Origin: Luteococcus sp038433155
Lineage (GTDB): Bacteria; Actinomycetota; Actinomycetes; Propionibacteriales; Propionibacteriaceae
DNA: 64,000 bases
Assembly: GCF_038433155.1 (NCBI RefSeq)
Contig: NZ_JBCDMW010000006.1
Coordinates: 1 to 64,000, forward strand
Reading direction: 5' to 3'
The translations under genes and the position numbers were made by a program. Shown here piece by piece: positions 36,665-44,344 of the stretch. Within the stretch, counting starts at the first letter, position 1. Every line of letters starts with the position of its first letter. The notes below the pieces were generated by a model. That model saw nothing but the letters and a program-made list of their open reading frames with translations. It did no database searches and was not told the DNA's origin.

Positions 36665-36762
36665 CCACTTCTGGAAAGTGACCACCGGATCCGTCGGCAG
36701 CGGGCCTCTCCCGCCAGAAGCGCGGGGCCGGGCCGGTTCCAGAGGTCGATTCCCAGAACCAC
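36665..36762. repeat. 98-99 bp inverted-repeat element, copy 5
   Basis: Left arm CCACTTCTGGAAAGTGACC; right arm on the minus strand GTGGTTCTGGGAATCGACC. It lies 83 nt upstream of the lipoprotein start at 36846. Confidence 0.85.
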
Positions 36763-36845
36763 CCGCCGACGCGTGCCGGGTGGAGCTGGCGGGCCCACGT
36801 GAGAGTGGCGCCGGACGGAGCTTCAAGCCGCGTAGGCTTTGGGGC

Positions 36846-38291
36846 ATGCGTGCCCAGAATCCCGGACCCCTGCAGCGGATCGCGCTGCTCGGTTCCGCTG
36901 GGCTCCTGATGGTGTCGGGGTGCACCTCCGTCACCCGGCCGGGCGCTCCCGAGGCGGAGAGCACCCCTCCCTCCAGTCAGCCGACCGTGAGCAGGTCCCC
37001 GGGGGAGGCCTCACCGTCGGAAACGGTGGTGAACCAGCCCACCGAGGCGGCGCTGGTGTGGAGCAGCACCCAGTCACGCCCGGCCAGCGACGTGGTGAAT
37101 GTGATGGGGCACGCCATCGTGGTGGCCAGCGTCAACAAGCACCTGGAGGTCCAGGAGCTGGACTTGGTCACCGGGTCGGTGACCTGGGCCCACCGGGTGA
37201 GCTCCTCGATGGTCCCGCCCGAGGTGGCGATGCCGGTGACCGTGCTGAAGGAACGCTACGTCGCCATCCTGGAACCCCTGCGCGGCCCCGGCCAGCGCTC
37301 CCGGATGCGGTTGCTGGACATCCAGCAGCGCGGCAAGGCCGTGGCCGATTCCGACGTCTTCCAGTTCACCAGCTTCCCCGAGGTCTGCCAGGATGACCGC
37401 AATGCCGTCTGCGCCAAGGCGCTGACCGGGGTCAAGCCCGTCGAGGTGCGGCTGGATGCCAACGGCACCAGGTCTTCCCACCCCCTGCCGGACGCCGGCG
37501 ACAGCTATGAGGACCTGGGCCGCTACGGCCTGGTCCGCTTCCTGGAACCCAAGAGCCGCAAGGCCGCGATCGGGGTGGAACGCAAGGGCAAGCTGATCTG
37601 GCACCGGCTGGAGGCCGACATGTTCGGCAAGCTCTCGCCCAGCGCCGGCTGGACCTTCAACGCCGCCGGGCCGGTGATCTACGGCACGGCCCGGCTGCCG
37701 CGCGCCACGGTGGCCCAGCCGATGCCCCAGCGGCGGCTGACCCTGGGCTTCGAGGCGGCCACCGGCAAGACCCGGTGGAGCCTGCCGGGGGCCGACATGG
37801 GCTGCAATTCCCGCACCGACGTCACCCTCGTCTGCGAGTGGAAGGCCGGGACGGTCCGCCACAACGGCGAGGTGGTGGGCGGCCGGATGGTGGTCTCCCG
37901 GATCGACCCCGAGACCGGACGTCGGCTGTGGACCAGCCGACCCTTCCAGCTGGCCGGCAAGGATGCCGGGGCGCTGGGCACCAGCGGCACCGGCGTCGTG
38001 GTGACCGAGCCCACCGGACGCACCTTCCTGGACGCGGCCACCGGTGAGGCCCGCCCCGCCCTGCCCAGCGATGTCACCTGGCGACGGGTGACGATCCAGG
38101 TGGACAGCATCGACGGACAATTCCAGGGCAGCGCGAAGGTCGGCACCCGGGCAGCGGTGGTCAACCGCAATGAGCCGGCCACCGAACCCGAGCACTTCTA
38201 CCAGCCGCTGCCGGACCAGACCGGGGCCAGCTTCGGCAACCTGCGGGTGCTCAGCCTGGCCGGCCGGGTGATCGCCCTGCGGGTGGGCTGA
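36846..38291 (+). CDS. Lipoprotein with PQQ-like beta-propeller
   Basis: 481-residue exported lipoprotein. The signal peptide (LLGSAGLLMVSGC) ends in a lipobox, placing the diacylated Cys at residue 26. A Ser/Pro-rich spacer (about 30 residues) is followed by repeats of the PQQ-propeller type with tryptophan-docking strands: DLVTGSVTWAHRV, GKLIWHRLEAD, ATGKTRWSLPGAD and DPETGRRLWTSRPF. BamB-like propellers usually scaffold protein complexes rather than bind PQQ. The start is ATG 36846; the frame is open 65 codons further up but crosses repeat copy 5. The TauE-type permease begins 15 nt downstream, so they may form an operon. Confidence 0.82.
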   Translation: MRAQNPGPLQRIALLGSAGLLMVSGCTSVTRPGAPEAESTPPSSQPTVSRSPGEASPSETVVNQPTEAALVWSSTQSRPASDVVNVMGHAIVVASVNKHLEVQELDLVTGSVTWAHRVSSSMVPPEVAMPVTVLKERYVAILEPLRGPGQRSRMRLLDIQQRGKAVADSDVFQFTSFPEVCQDDRNAVCAKALTGVKPVEVRLDANGTRSSHPLPDAGDSYEDLGRYGLVRFLEPKSRKAAIGVERKGKLIWHRLEADMFGKLSPSAGWTFNAAGPVIYGTARLPRATVAQPMPQRRLTLGFEAATGKTRWSLPGADMGCNSRTDVTLVCEWKAGTVRHNGEVVGGRMVVSRIDPETGRRLWTSRPFQLAGKDAGALGTSGTGVVVTEPTGRTFLDAATGEARPALPSDVTWRRVTIQVDSIDGQFQGSAKVGTRAAVVNRNEPATEPEHFYQPLPDQTGASFGNLRVLSLAGRVIALRVG

Positions 38292-38306
38292 GGAGGCCGG
38301 ACGCCG

Positions 38307-39074
38307 GTGGAGCTGATGGCATGGTGGACCCTTCCGTTCGGCCTGCTGGTGGGTCTGGTGATGGGCAGCCTCGGTGGCGGTGGGGCCATCCTCACCGTCC
38401 CGTTGCTGGTCTACCTGCTGCACCAGAGCCCGCACGCCGCCGCGGAGGGCTCACTGGTCATCATCGCCATCTCATCGCTGATCGGGCTGTGGCCGCATGC
38501 CCGGGCCGGCCGGGTGCGGTGGCTCGACGGCCTGGTCTTCGGCGCCCTGGGGATCGTCGGCTCGATGGTCGGCTCCGCGGCTGCAGCCCGGATCCCCGGG
38601 GAACTCCTGCTCAGCCTGTTCAGCGCCCTGCTGCTGGTGGTGGCCGGAGTGATGTTGCGCTCCCGGCGACGGGGGCGGCCCGACGGCAGCGGGGTGGCCC
38701 GGCCCTTCTGGCAACTGCTGCTGACCGCCACCGGGGTGGGCCTGCTGACCGGCTTCTTCGGGGTGGGCGGTGGTTTCGCCGTCGTGCCGGCCCTGATCCT
38801 GGTGCTGGGCTTCGGGGTGCGGGAGGCGATTGCCACCTCCCTGCTGGTGATTGCCATCAACTGCCTGACCGCCCTGGCCTCCCGGCTGGCGATCGGGGTG
38901 CACCTGGACTGGGCGGTGATCCTGCCCTTCGCACTGGGGGCGTCGGCGGGCAGTCTGGGCGGTGCCCGGATTGCCCGCCGGGCGGACCCGGCGGCCCTGC
39001 AGCTGGCCTTCGCCTGGCTGTTGGTGCTGCTGTCCGTGGTGATCGGGGCCCAGAACATCCCGCGGCTGTTCTGA
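38307..39074 (+). CDS. TSUP family permease (TauE/SafE-like)
   Basis: 255-residue, 8-TM transporter of the sulfite/organosulfur exporter family. The duplicated signature is visible as VGLVMGSLGGGGAILTVPLL and GFFGVGGGFAVVPALIL; AINCLTALASRLAIG and the C-terminal SAGSLGGARIARRADPAALQ are also typical. The substrate is uncertain (sulfite, sulfonates or other small organic acids). A GTG at 38307 follows AGGAGG ten bases upstream; ATG 38316 is an alternative. It is probably co-transcribed with the preceding lipoprotein. Confidence 0.85.
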   Translation: MELMAWWTLPFGLLVGLVMGSLGGGGAILTVPLLVYLLHQSPHAAAEGSLVIIAISSLIGLWPHARAGRVRWLDGLVFGALGIVGSMVGSAAAARIPGELLLSLFSALLLVVAGVMLRSRRRGRPDGSGVARPFWQLLLTATGVGLLTGFFGVGGGFAVVPALILVLGFGVREAIATSLLVIAINCLTALASRLAIGVHLDWAVILPFALGASAGSLGGARIARRADPAALQLAFAWLLVLLSVVIGAQNIPRLF

Positions 39075-39106
39075 GTGAGGGCTCGCTCGCCGGGCGGTTA
39101 GGCGCC

Positions 39107-39262
39107 TCAGCAGGCGATCTGCAATGGCGCGGTGACCTCGTCGTCCGTGGCGGAGAGAATCACGTCGGCCATCTGGGTGGGGGCCGGGCTGTCGGCCAGC
39201 CAGAGCATGCCGGCCAGCAGCCAGAGGCTGACCAGTGCGGCGACGAGAGCAAGCGGGGTCAT
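39107..39262 (-). CDS. 51-residue single-TM protein, paralogue of the one at 39630
   Basis: MTPLALVAALVSLWLLAGML followed by WLADSPAPTQMADVI: one TM helix and a polar acidic tail ending in Cys. The start at 39262 has AGGAG nine bases before it. The neighbour at 39630-39797 shows the same layout (ALxxxxxxLWxxAGxLWxADS), which supports a real gene pair. It may be a small regulator or auxiliary subunit of a membrane complex. Function unknown. Confidence 0.6.
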   Translation of the reverse strand: MTPLALVAALVSLWLLAGMLWLADSPAPTQMADVILSATDDEVTAPLQIAC

Positions 39263-39629
39263 GGGCGCTCCTGTTCGGGGGTTCCAGCGGTGATCCCCCG
39301 AACACCGCACCTCATCGTCGAGGCGGGGAAACTCTAGCGGGTCGATCCCGCGGATGGACACCGGGTCTGGGAATTTTGCGAGCCAACCCGGGCCGGACAC
39401 GACAGGACCCGGCCACCCCGAGACGGGGGCCGGGCCTGCGCCGTGACGATTCCGTGTCACGAAGCGGTGTCTGGGGAAAGACTGATCAGTCATGTCCCGG
39501 CTGTGGCGTGCCGGACTGTCTGCCGGCCCCAGCTCTTGCGCAGTAGGTCCAGCGGGCGTCCGCGCGTCACCGACGCCGCAACCGCCGCGGCTACTGCGCG
39601 GCGGCCTGAGGCGGCTCCACGGGATCTCT
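39263..39629. other. 367-nt gap between two tiny membrane-protein genes
   Basis: I see no supported gene. A hairpin CCCGGCCACCCCG-AGA-CGGGGGCCGGG (39408-39434) could end the transcript of the gene at 39630. A 47-codon basic frame that begins with a TTG overlapping the stop of that gene (39490-39633, minus) is possible but unsupported. Confidence 0.5.
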
Positions 39630-39797
39630 TCAAGCAGCCTGAGCGGCCTGCTGCTCCTGGTACTCCTGCCGGGTGATCGGCTCGCTGCGGTCGGCCAGGA
39701 CGGCGTCGATGCTGGGCCGGGCGGTCTTGCTGTCGGCCACCCACAGGAAGCCGGCAACGGCCCACAGCGCGACGACTGCGACGATCAGAGCGATCAT
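39630..39797 (-). CDS. 55-residue single-TM protein, paralogue of the one at 39107
   Basis: MIALIVAVVALWAVAGFLWV then ADSKTARPSIDAVLADRSEP and a Gln-rich end (EYQEQQAAQAA). It has one TM helix with a short N-terminus and a charged tail. The start at 39797 has GGAAGGA eight bases before it. It shares the LWxxAGxLWxADS core with its neighbour, so the pair likely arose by duplication. It is too short for general gene callers. Function unknown. Confidence 0.6.
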   Translation of the reverse strand: MIALIVAVVALWAVAGFLWVADSKTARPSIDAVLADRSEPITRQEYQEQQAAQAA

Positions 39798-40332
39798 GTT
39801 GGAGTCCTTCCGAAAAGGGTCTGGAGCAAAGGATCATCTGCTTCCGGCCCCCGCCGGGAAGTCTTGTCTCCGATGGCCCCGCGACCCCCGAAGTTTTCTT
39901 GCAGCGGTCCCCACCGCCGTGATCAATGCTGTCATCCAGCCCGTGTGGATGCAATGGGACGAGGGTCCAACTCGGGAGATCTTCAGCTAGTAATCCCACT
40001 GTGACTAGGTGATTAGATGTTGTTCGGTTGACTTGTACGTAGGTCCTACTAGGGGTTATGTGACCCATGTCACAGCCCTTGGACCGGTGGGTGGTGTTCC
40101 TCGCCCGTGCTTGGGGAAGTGTGGGGTATGGGCCCACGGAAGCCAGATCTGCGCGCACTCCGGCGCGCGGCCGTCGGCACCAGGTGGTCCGGGCGCTCGA
40201 TGGCAGGATTCGCTTTGATCTGGCTGATGACGAGTAAGGCCAGCGCCTCGGGTTCGGGTAACCTCGGTCTCCCATGTCACTGCCCCGCCGCGGCTCGGCC
40301 GCACCGTCAGCCCGGGGGAGGGGTGCAGCGCA
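39798..40332. other. 535-nt intergenic region upstream of the helicase gene
   Basis: Divergent promoter space for the 55-residue protein and the helicase. It contains an AT-richer stretch near 40000-40060 with TTGACT (40029-40034) as a possible -35 element for rightward transcription. Open frames on both strands here lack domains and ribosome sites. No known RNA or repeat is recognised. Confidence 0.5.
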
Positions 40333-42096
40333 ATGAGTACCTCGGCCTTCGAACACAACATTTCGCCGGCCTGGCCCGGGCGCGCCCCATGGGGCACCGC
40401 CCGCAGCCTGCGCGCCTGGCAGCAGGAGGCGCTTGACCTCTACCTGCGTGACGAGCCCCGGGACTTCCTGGCCGTCGCCACCCCCGGCGCCGGGAAGACC
40501 ACCTTCGCGCTGCGGGTGGCGGCCGAGCTGCTGCACCGCCGGATCGTGGCCCGCATCATCGTCGTCGCCCCCACCGAACACCTCAAGGTGCAATGGGCTG
40601 AGGCGGCCAGCAAGGTGGGGATCAACATCGACCCGGGCCTGGGAGGTTCCAAGCGCGGCCGCTCCAAGGAGTTCGACGGGATCGCGGTGACCTATGCCGG
40701 TGTCGCCGCCCGGGTGCACCACTACCGGGCCCGCATCGAGAACTTCAAGACCCTGGTGATCCTGGACGAGGTGCACCACGCCGGCGACGCCCTGAGCTGG
40801 GGCGACGCCATCCAGGAGGCCTTCCTGCCGGCCACCCGTCGGCTGGCGCTGACCGGTACCCCGTTCCGCTCCGACGAGTCCCCGATTCCCTTTGTCAACT
40901 ACGAGGAGCTGCCGTCGGGGGCCAAGCAGTCCCGGGCCGACTACACCTACGGCTACGCCGAGGCGCTGCGGGACAATGTGGTGCGTCCGGTGATCTTCAT
41001 GGCCTACGGCGGGCCGATGCGCTGGCGGACCAAGGCCGGTGAGGTGTTGGCCGCCAATCTGGGCGAGGCGCTCACCAAGGATCTCACCGCCCATGCCTGG
41101 CGCACCGCATTGGACCCCAAGGGCGAGTGGATGCAGTCGGTGCTCAAGGCCGCCGACATCCGGCTCAGTGAGGTGCGGCGGCATGTGCCCGACGCCGGCG
41201 GCCTGGTGATTGCCACCAACCAGACCCAGGCAAGGGCCTATGCCAAGATCCTGCACCACGTGACCGGGCAGAAGCCCACCGTCGTGCTCTCCGACGAGGA
41301 AGGGGCCTCCAAGCGGATCGAGGCCTTCAGTGCCTCCGAGGACCGCTGGCTGGTGGCGGTCCGGATGGTCTCCGAGGGCGTCGACGTCCCCCGGTTGGCC
41401 GTCGGGGTCTACGCGACGGCCACCTCCACCCCGCTGTTCTTCGCCCAAGCCGTTGGGCGCTTCGTGCGCACCCGTCGCCGCGGGGAGGTGGCCACCGTCT
41501 TCCTGCCCACCGTCCCGGTGATCCTGAGCCACGCCGCGCTGTTGGAGCAGCAGCGCGACCACGTGCTGGGCGGCAAGAAGAAGTCCGACGAGGACGACCT
41601 TTTCGCCCAGGAGGACCTCCTGGTGGAACAGGCCAACCAGGACGCCAAGGCCTCCGATGACCTGCTGGGGGAGTGGGAGGCGCTGGAGAGCGTCGCCCAG
41701 TTCGACCACGTGATGTTCGACTCCCAGCAGTTCGGGCTGAATGCCGAGCCCAACTCCCAGGAGGAGCAGGACTACCTGGGCCTGCCCGGGCTGCTGGAGC
41801 CCGAGCAGGTGACCGACCTGCTGCGGGAACGCCAGCGCCGCCAGCTCAAGCGGCAGGAACGGCGGGACAAGAAGGAACACGTCGCTCCGGAGATCAGCCT
41901 GCACCGTGCGCTGGAGACCAAGCGCAAGGAGCTGAACTCGCTGGTCAGCCAGTACGCCCGCTCCCGCGGCATCCCCCACTCCCACATCCATGCCGAGCTC
42001 CGACGCCAGGCCGGTGGCCCGCCGCTGTCCCGGGCGTCGACGGACCAGGTGGACTCCCGGATTCGCCTGATCCGCAAGTGGCACACCGGCAAGTAG
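40333..42096 (+). CDS. SF2 DEAH-type helicase
   Basis: 587-residue helicase of the UvsW/XPB-like branch. Motifs: RSLRAWQQEALDLYL (Q-like), Walker A ATPGAGKTT (motif I), LVILDEVHHAGD (motif II, DEVH), LALTGTPFRSDE (motif III), and in the second RecA fold VRMVSEGVDVPRLAVG (motif V) and FFAQAVGRFVRTRR (motif VI). A long charged, coiled-coil-like C-terminus follows (LLRERQRRQLKRQERRDKKE). Likely role: DNA or RNA unwinding in repair. It is preceded by a 535-nt non-coding region and is not in an operon. Confidence 0.85.
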   Translation: MSTSAFEHNISPAWPGRAPWGTARSLRAWQQEALDLYLRDEPRDFLAVATPGAGKTTFALRVAAELLHRRIVARIIVVAPTEHLKVQWAEAASKVGINIDPGLGGSKRGRSKEFDGIAVTYAGVAARVHHYRARIENFKTLVILDEVHHAGDALSWGDAIQEAFLPATRRLALTGTPFRSDESPIPFVNYEELPSGAKQSRADYTYGYAEALRDNVVRPVIFMAYGGPMRWRTKAGEVLAANLGEALTKDLTAHAWRTALDPKGEWMQSVLKAADIRLSEVRRHVPDAGGLVIATNQTQARAYAKILHHVTGQKPTVVLSDEEGASKRIEAFSASEDRWLVAVRMVSEGVDVPRLAVGVYATATSTPLFFAQAVGRFVRTRRRGEVATVFLPTVPVILSHAALLEQQRDHVLGGKKKSDEDDLFAQEDLLVEQANQDAKASDDLLGEWEALESVAQFDHVMFDSQQFGLNAEPNSQEEQDYLGLPGLLEPEQVTDLLRERQRRQLKRQERRDKKEHVAPEISLHRALETKRKELNSLVSQYARSRGIPHSHIHAELRRQAGGPPLSRASTDQVDSRIRLIRKWHTGK

Positions 42097-42123
42097 CGAC
42101 GGGCCCTCGCGGCGCCGCCGACA

Positions 42124-42372
42124 TCACGGCTTCGGGAAACCCTTGGTCAGGGTGGGCGGGTCATAGCTCTCGACGAGGGTGCCGGCCACACCGCCGGTGG
42201 GTGCCAGCTGCTGCTGCCGGTACTCGACCAGATCGAGTGTGGTGCCGTCCAGCCGTAGGGTGACGGTGAGCCCCTTCTCTCCCCCGGCCTTGCCACACGT
42301 GGGTGAGTGTGATGGTGCCATTCTTCGAGGACTGGGTGGTTCCAGGTGCCGCGGCGGCCGCCGCGATGAGGG
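42124..42372 (-). pseudogene. Frameshifted remnant downstream of an ECF sigma gene
   Basis: Two minus-strand frames make sense only when joined: MRRALIAAAAAAPGTTQSSK then NGTITLTHVW, followed after a frame change near 42290 by LTVTLRLDGTTLDLVEYRQQ and a normal ending TLTKGFPKP. It looks like the last third of a secreted or anti-sigma-associated protein of the kind encoded after ECF sigma genes, here broken and fused to the sigma fragment. Confidence 0.45.
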
Positions 42373-42522
42373 CCCTGCGCATGGTCCCGCTTGCGCCAGG
42401 CGACGGCGAAGGTCTCCGCCACCACGTCCTCCGCCAACTGCGGCCCCACGTGACGCAGACAGTAGGCCATCAGTCGGTCTGCGGTCTCGCCGTGGATGAC
42501 CGCGAAGCAGCCGCGTCTGTGG
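42373..42522 (-). pseudogene. ECF sigma factor fragment (region 2 only)
   Basis: The minus strand encodes FAVIHGETADRLMAYCLRHV then GPQLAEDVVAETFAVAWRKR, a good match to sigma-70 region 2 (RLLAYxxRRVG...AEDVVAETF). Nothing follows for regions 3-4, and an in-frame stop lies just upstream. It is a non-functional stub adjoining another remnant. Confidence 0.6.
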
Positions 42523-42860
42523 TGTTCACATCAGGTAGTGCCCGCACAGGCCTCAGCGTTACCCAGTCCGCGACCGGCGCCATGCCCGGGATCAAGGCGC
42601 CCGCGGGCCTTCCGAGCCGCGTCACTGCTGGTTTGCGCCACAAACCACATCCTGAGTGGGACCCGGTGCATCTATGGCTCTGGCACGGAACGAGGATGCA
42701 GTTTGTGGCGCAGACCGGTGGCCAGTCGCGGGGCAGGACCCTCGGGGCGGCCTGCAGTCACGCAGCGCCCCCGGGTCTGAGAAGTTGTCCACAGGCGGAG
42801 TTGTCCACAGGCAGCCCGATGGCGTGACACAGAAAGGGCCCAGATTTCAACACTCTGGGT
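42523..42860. other. 338-nt gap with a 79-bp palindromic element
   Basis: Apart from the element at 42634-42712 I see no gene. The 149 nt between that element and the AbiEi/DUF559 start must contain its promoter. Confidence 0.5.
42634..42712. repeat. 79-bp palindromic element, left copy
   Basis: Terminal inverted repeats TGCGCCACAAACcaCATCCT, perfect over the outer 12 bp and 18 of 20 over the longer arm. The right copy at 43728-43806 has the same length, same orientation and the same central sequence with about 11 differences. They flank the gene at 42861-43715. Confidence 0.85.
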
Positions 42861-43715
42861 ATGGAGAATCTCGCGAGCCCCCACGGGGGCATCTGGACAA
42901 CGAAGGATCTGCTGGCCGCTGGCTGGGGTCAAACCGAGGTGAGGCATGCACTGACCGCCGGGAAACTGACCCGGCTCCGCAAGGGCTGGTATGCGGATGG
43001 CGGCGCGGACGAAGAGACGAAGCGCGCCGTCAGGCTCGGGGGTGTGGTGAGCTGCGTCTCCGTGCTCAAGCGGGAAGGGGTTTGGGTGCCTGCCTCATCG
43101 GATCTCCACCTGCGCTTCTCTCGACACTATTCGGACCGTTCGCTTCCTTCCGGTGTCGTTCGGTGCCGCCCCCTGCACGGGCCGGAGCGGGCACCGGTGG
43201 CGGCGGTTGATGATCTGGGCTTCGCCGTACGAGCCGCGTGGTACTGCCTGAGCTCGGAGGATTTCGTGGTGGCAGCCGATTCCCTGGTGAACCTCAAGAA
43301 GATGACGAAGGGTGACATCTCCTGCGCGCTGGGGCGGGGCGATCGTTTCGAGCGCGTGTTGGCCCTGTGCGCCTGGGCCGAATCCGGCACGGAGAGCCTG
43401 ACCCGGCTGCGCCTCCAGCGGCACGGGGTGCTGCTCCAGACCCAGGTGCAGATTGGCCAGATTGGGCGGGTGGACCTGCTGGTGGGGGAACGGCTGATCA
43501 TCGAGGTGGACAGTAGGGCGCACCACACCGGGGAGGAGAATTATCGCAAGGATCGGGAGCGGGATCTGCAGTTGCGCGCCCTGGGGTACATCGTGGTTCG
43601 GCTCACCTATGAACAGGTGATGTATCGCTGGGATGAGGTGGAACCGCTGATCCTGGCCATGATCCGGCGGGGCGACCAGTGGTGGGCCTCGCGCCGAAGG
43701 CGGTTGGTCGCCTGA
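42861..43715 (+). CDS. AbiEi-like winged helix fused to a DUF559 nuclease-fold domain
   Basis: 284-residue protein. Residues 10-60 look like the AbiEi-type antitoxin winged helix (TKDLLAAGWGQTEVRHALTA, KLTRLRKGWYADGG). The C-terminal 100 residues are a DUF559 / Vsr-like PD-(D/E)XK fold: RIGRVDLLVGERLIIEVDSR (Asp and Glu-x-Asp of the active site), then HHTGEENYRKDRERDLQLRA and YIVVRLTYEQVM. Such proteins are common solo genes in actinobacteria, with no known activity. Codon use and GC are like the rest of the window. No toxin partner is beside it. It is bracketed by the two 79-bp palindromes: 148 nt before the start and 12 nt after the stop. Confidence 0.75.
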   Translation: MENLASPHGGIWTTKDLLAAGWGQTEVRHALTAGKLTRLRKGWYADGGADEETKRAVRLGGVVSCVSVLKREGVWVPASSDLHLRFSRHYSDRSLPSGVVRCRPLHGPERAPVAAVDDLGFAVRAAWYCLSSEDFVVAADSLVNLKKMTKGDISCALGRGDRFERVLALCAWAESGTESLTRLRLQRHGVLLQTQVQIGQIGRVDLLVGERLIIEVDSRAHHTGEENYRKDRERDLQLRALGYIVVRLTYEQVMYRWDEVEPLILAMIRRGDQWWASRRRRLVA

Positions 43716-43727
43716 TCCCAGATTGTC

Positions 43728-43806
43728 TGTGCCACAAACCACATCCTGAGTGGGGCTCGGTGCACCTATGACGCTGGCCCGGAATCAGAATGCAGTTTGT
43801 GGCGCA
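43728..43806. repeat. 79-bp palindromic element, right copy
   Basis: TGTGCCACAAACcaCATCCT on the left and GTTTGTGGCGCA on the right; same orientation as the left copy. It could also act as a terminator for the AbiEi/DUF559 gene, ending 91 nt after its stop. Confidence 0.85.
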
Positions 43807-43850
43807 AACCGGGTGTCCCTCGCACTCACTGACCCAGGGGGCAATGAGAA

Positions 43851-43876
43851 GTGCCCCGGCCGCAGGGCCGGGGCAC
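43851..43876 (-). terminator. Terminator of the 48-residue gene
   Basis: 11-bp stem GTGCCCCGGCC / GGCCGGGGCAC with a GCAG loop, 15 nt beyond the stop on the minus strand, then TTCTCATTG. Confidence 0.7.
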
Positions 43877-43891
43877 GTCAGGGGGTCAGGG

Positions 43892-44038
43892 TCAGCGCTG
43901 CTGGATGATCGGCGCGACGGGGGAGGACTGGTTGGCCAGGACGGGCTCGGCAAAGAGCGCCGCCACCGCAATCAGCACCACGGCGGCGAGGCGTTTGCGC
44001 AATCGCTGCTCCTGGGCAGGGTCGGAGCCAATCTTCAT
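43892..44038 (-). CDS. 48-residue single-TM or secreted protein
   Basis: MKIGSDPAQEQRLRKRLAAV with a hydrophobic stretch VVLIAVAALFAEPVLANQSS and a short polar end. It may be a tail-anchored small protein or a signal peptide with AxA cleavage (VLANQ). The strong downstream terminator supports transcription. In size and position on the minus strand it recalls the two tiny proteins near 39.1-39.8 kb, without clear sequence similarity. Confidence 0.5.
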   Translation of the reverse strand: MKIGSDPAQEQRLRKRLAAVVLIAVAALFAEPVLANQSSPVAPIIQQR

Positions 44039-44344
44039 GTACCCGACAGTACGGTGACCAACTTGTACGCACAACGGGTTGGGCGCCCCGGAAGGCCAAG
44101 ATGATCCTGAGATTCCTTCATGAAATTTAGGATTCAAGGCCATTCTGGGGGTGCCCAATGTGCTCGAGAGAACAGCTGATCCCAGCCCGTGCGCAGTACG
44201 CCCAGTACCGCCACACGTGCTGGGATCACCAGCTCAGCCCGCCCGGGGAACCGCTGATCTACACCGGTTCCGTGGAATCAGCATTGCCCGTCACTCCCCG
44301 GAGTCAGGGCCCGTCGGTCCCCAAGCGGGCCGCGCCGTGCCTTG
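44039..44344. other. 306-nt intergenic region
   Basis: Between the 48-residue gene and the decarboxylase beta-subunit stop. The plus strand has an open frame that runs into the decarboxylase antisense, without domain or ribosome site. I see no RNA gene or repeat. Confidence 0.5.

Noticed and set aside
39490..39633. 47-codon basic frame whose TTG start overlaps the stop of the 55-residue gene
   Set aside because: The overlap is suggestive of coupling, but there is no ribosome site, domain or similarity to support it.
40029..44064. CTTGTACG motif shared by the regions near 40032 and 44058
   Set aside because: Only eight bases and at different distances from the small genes; too weak for a regulatory claim.
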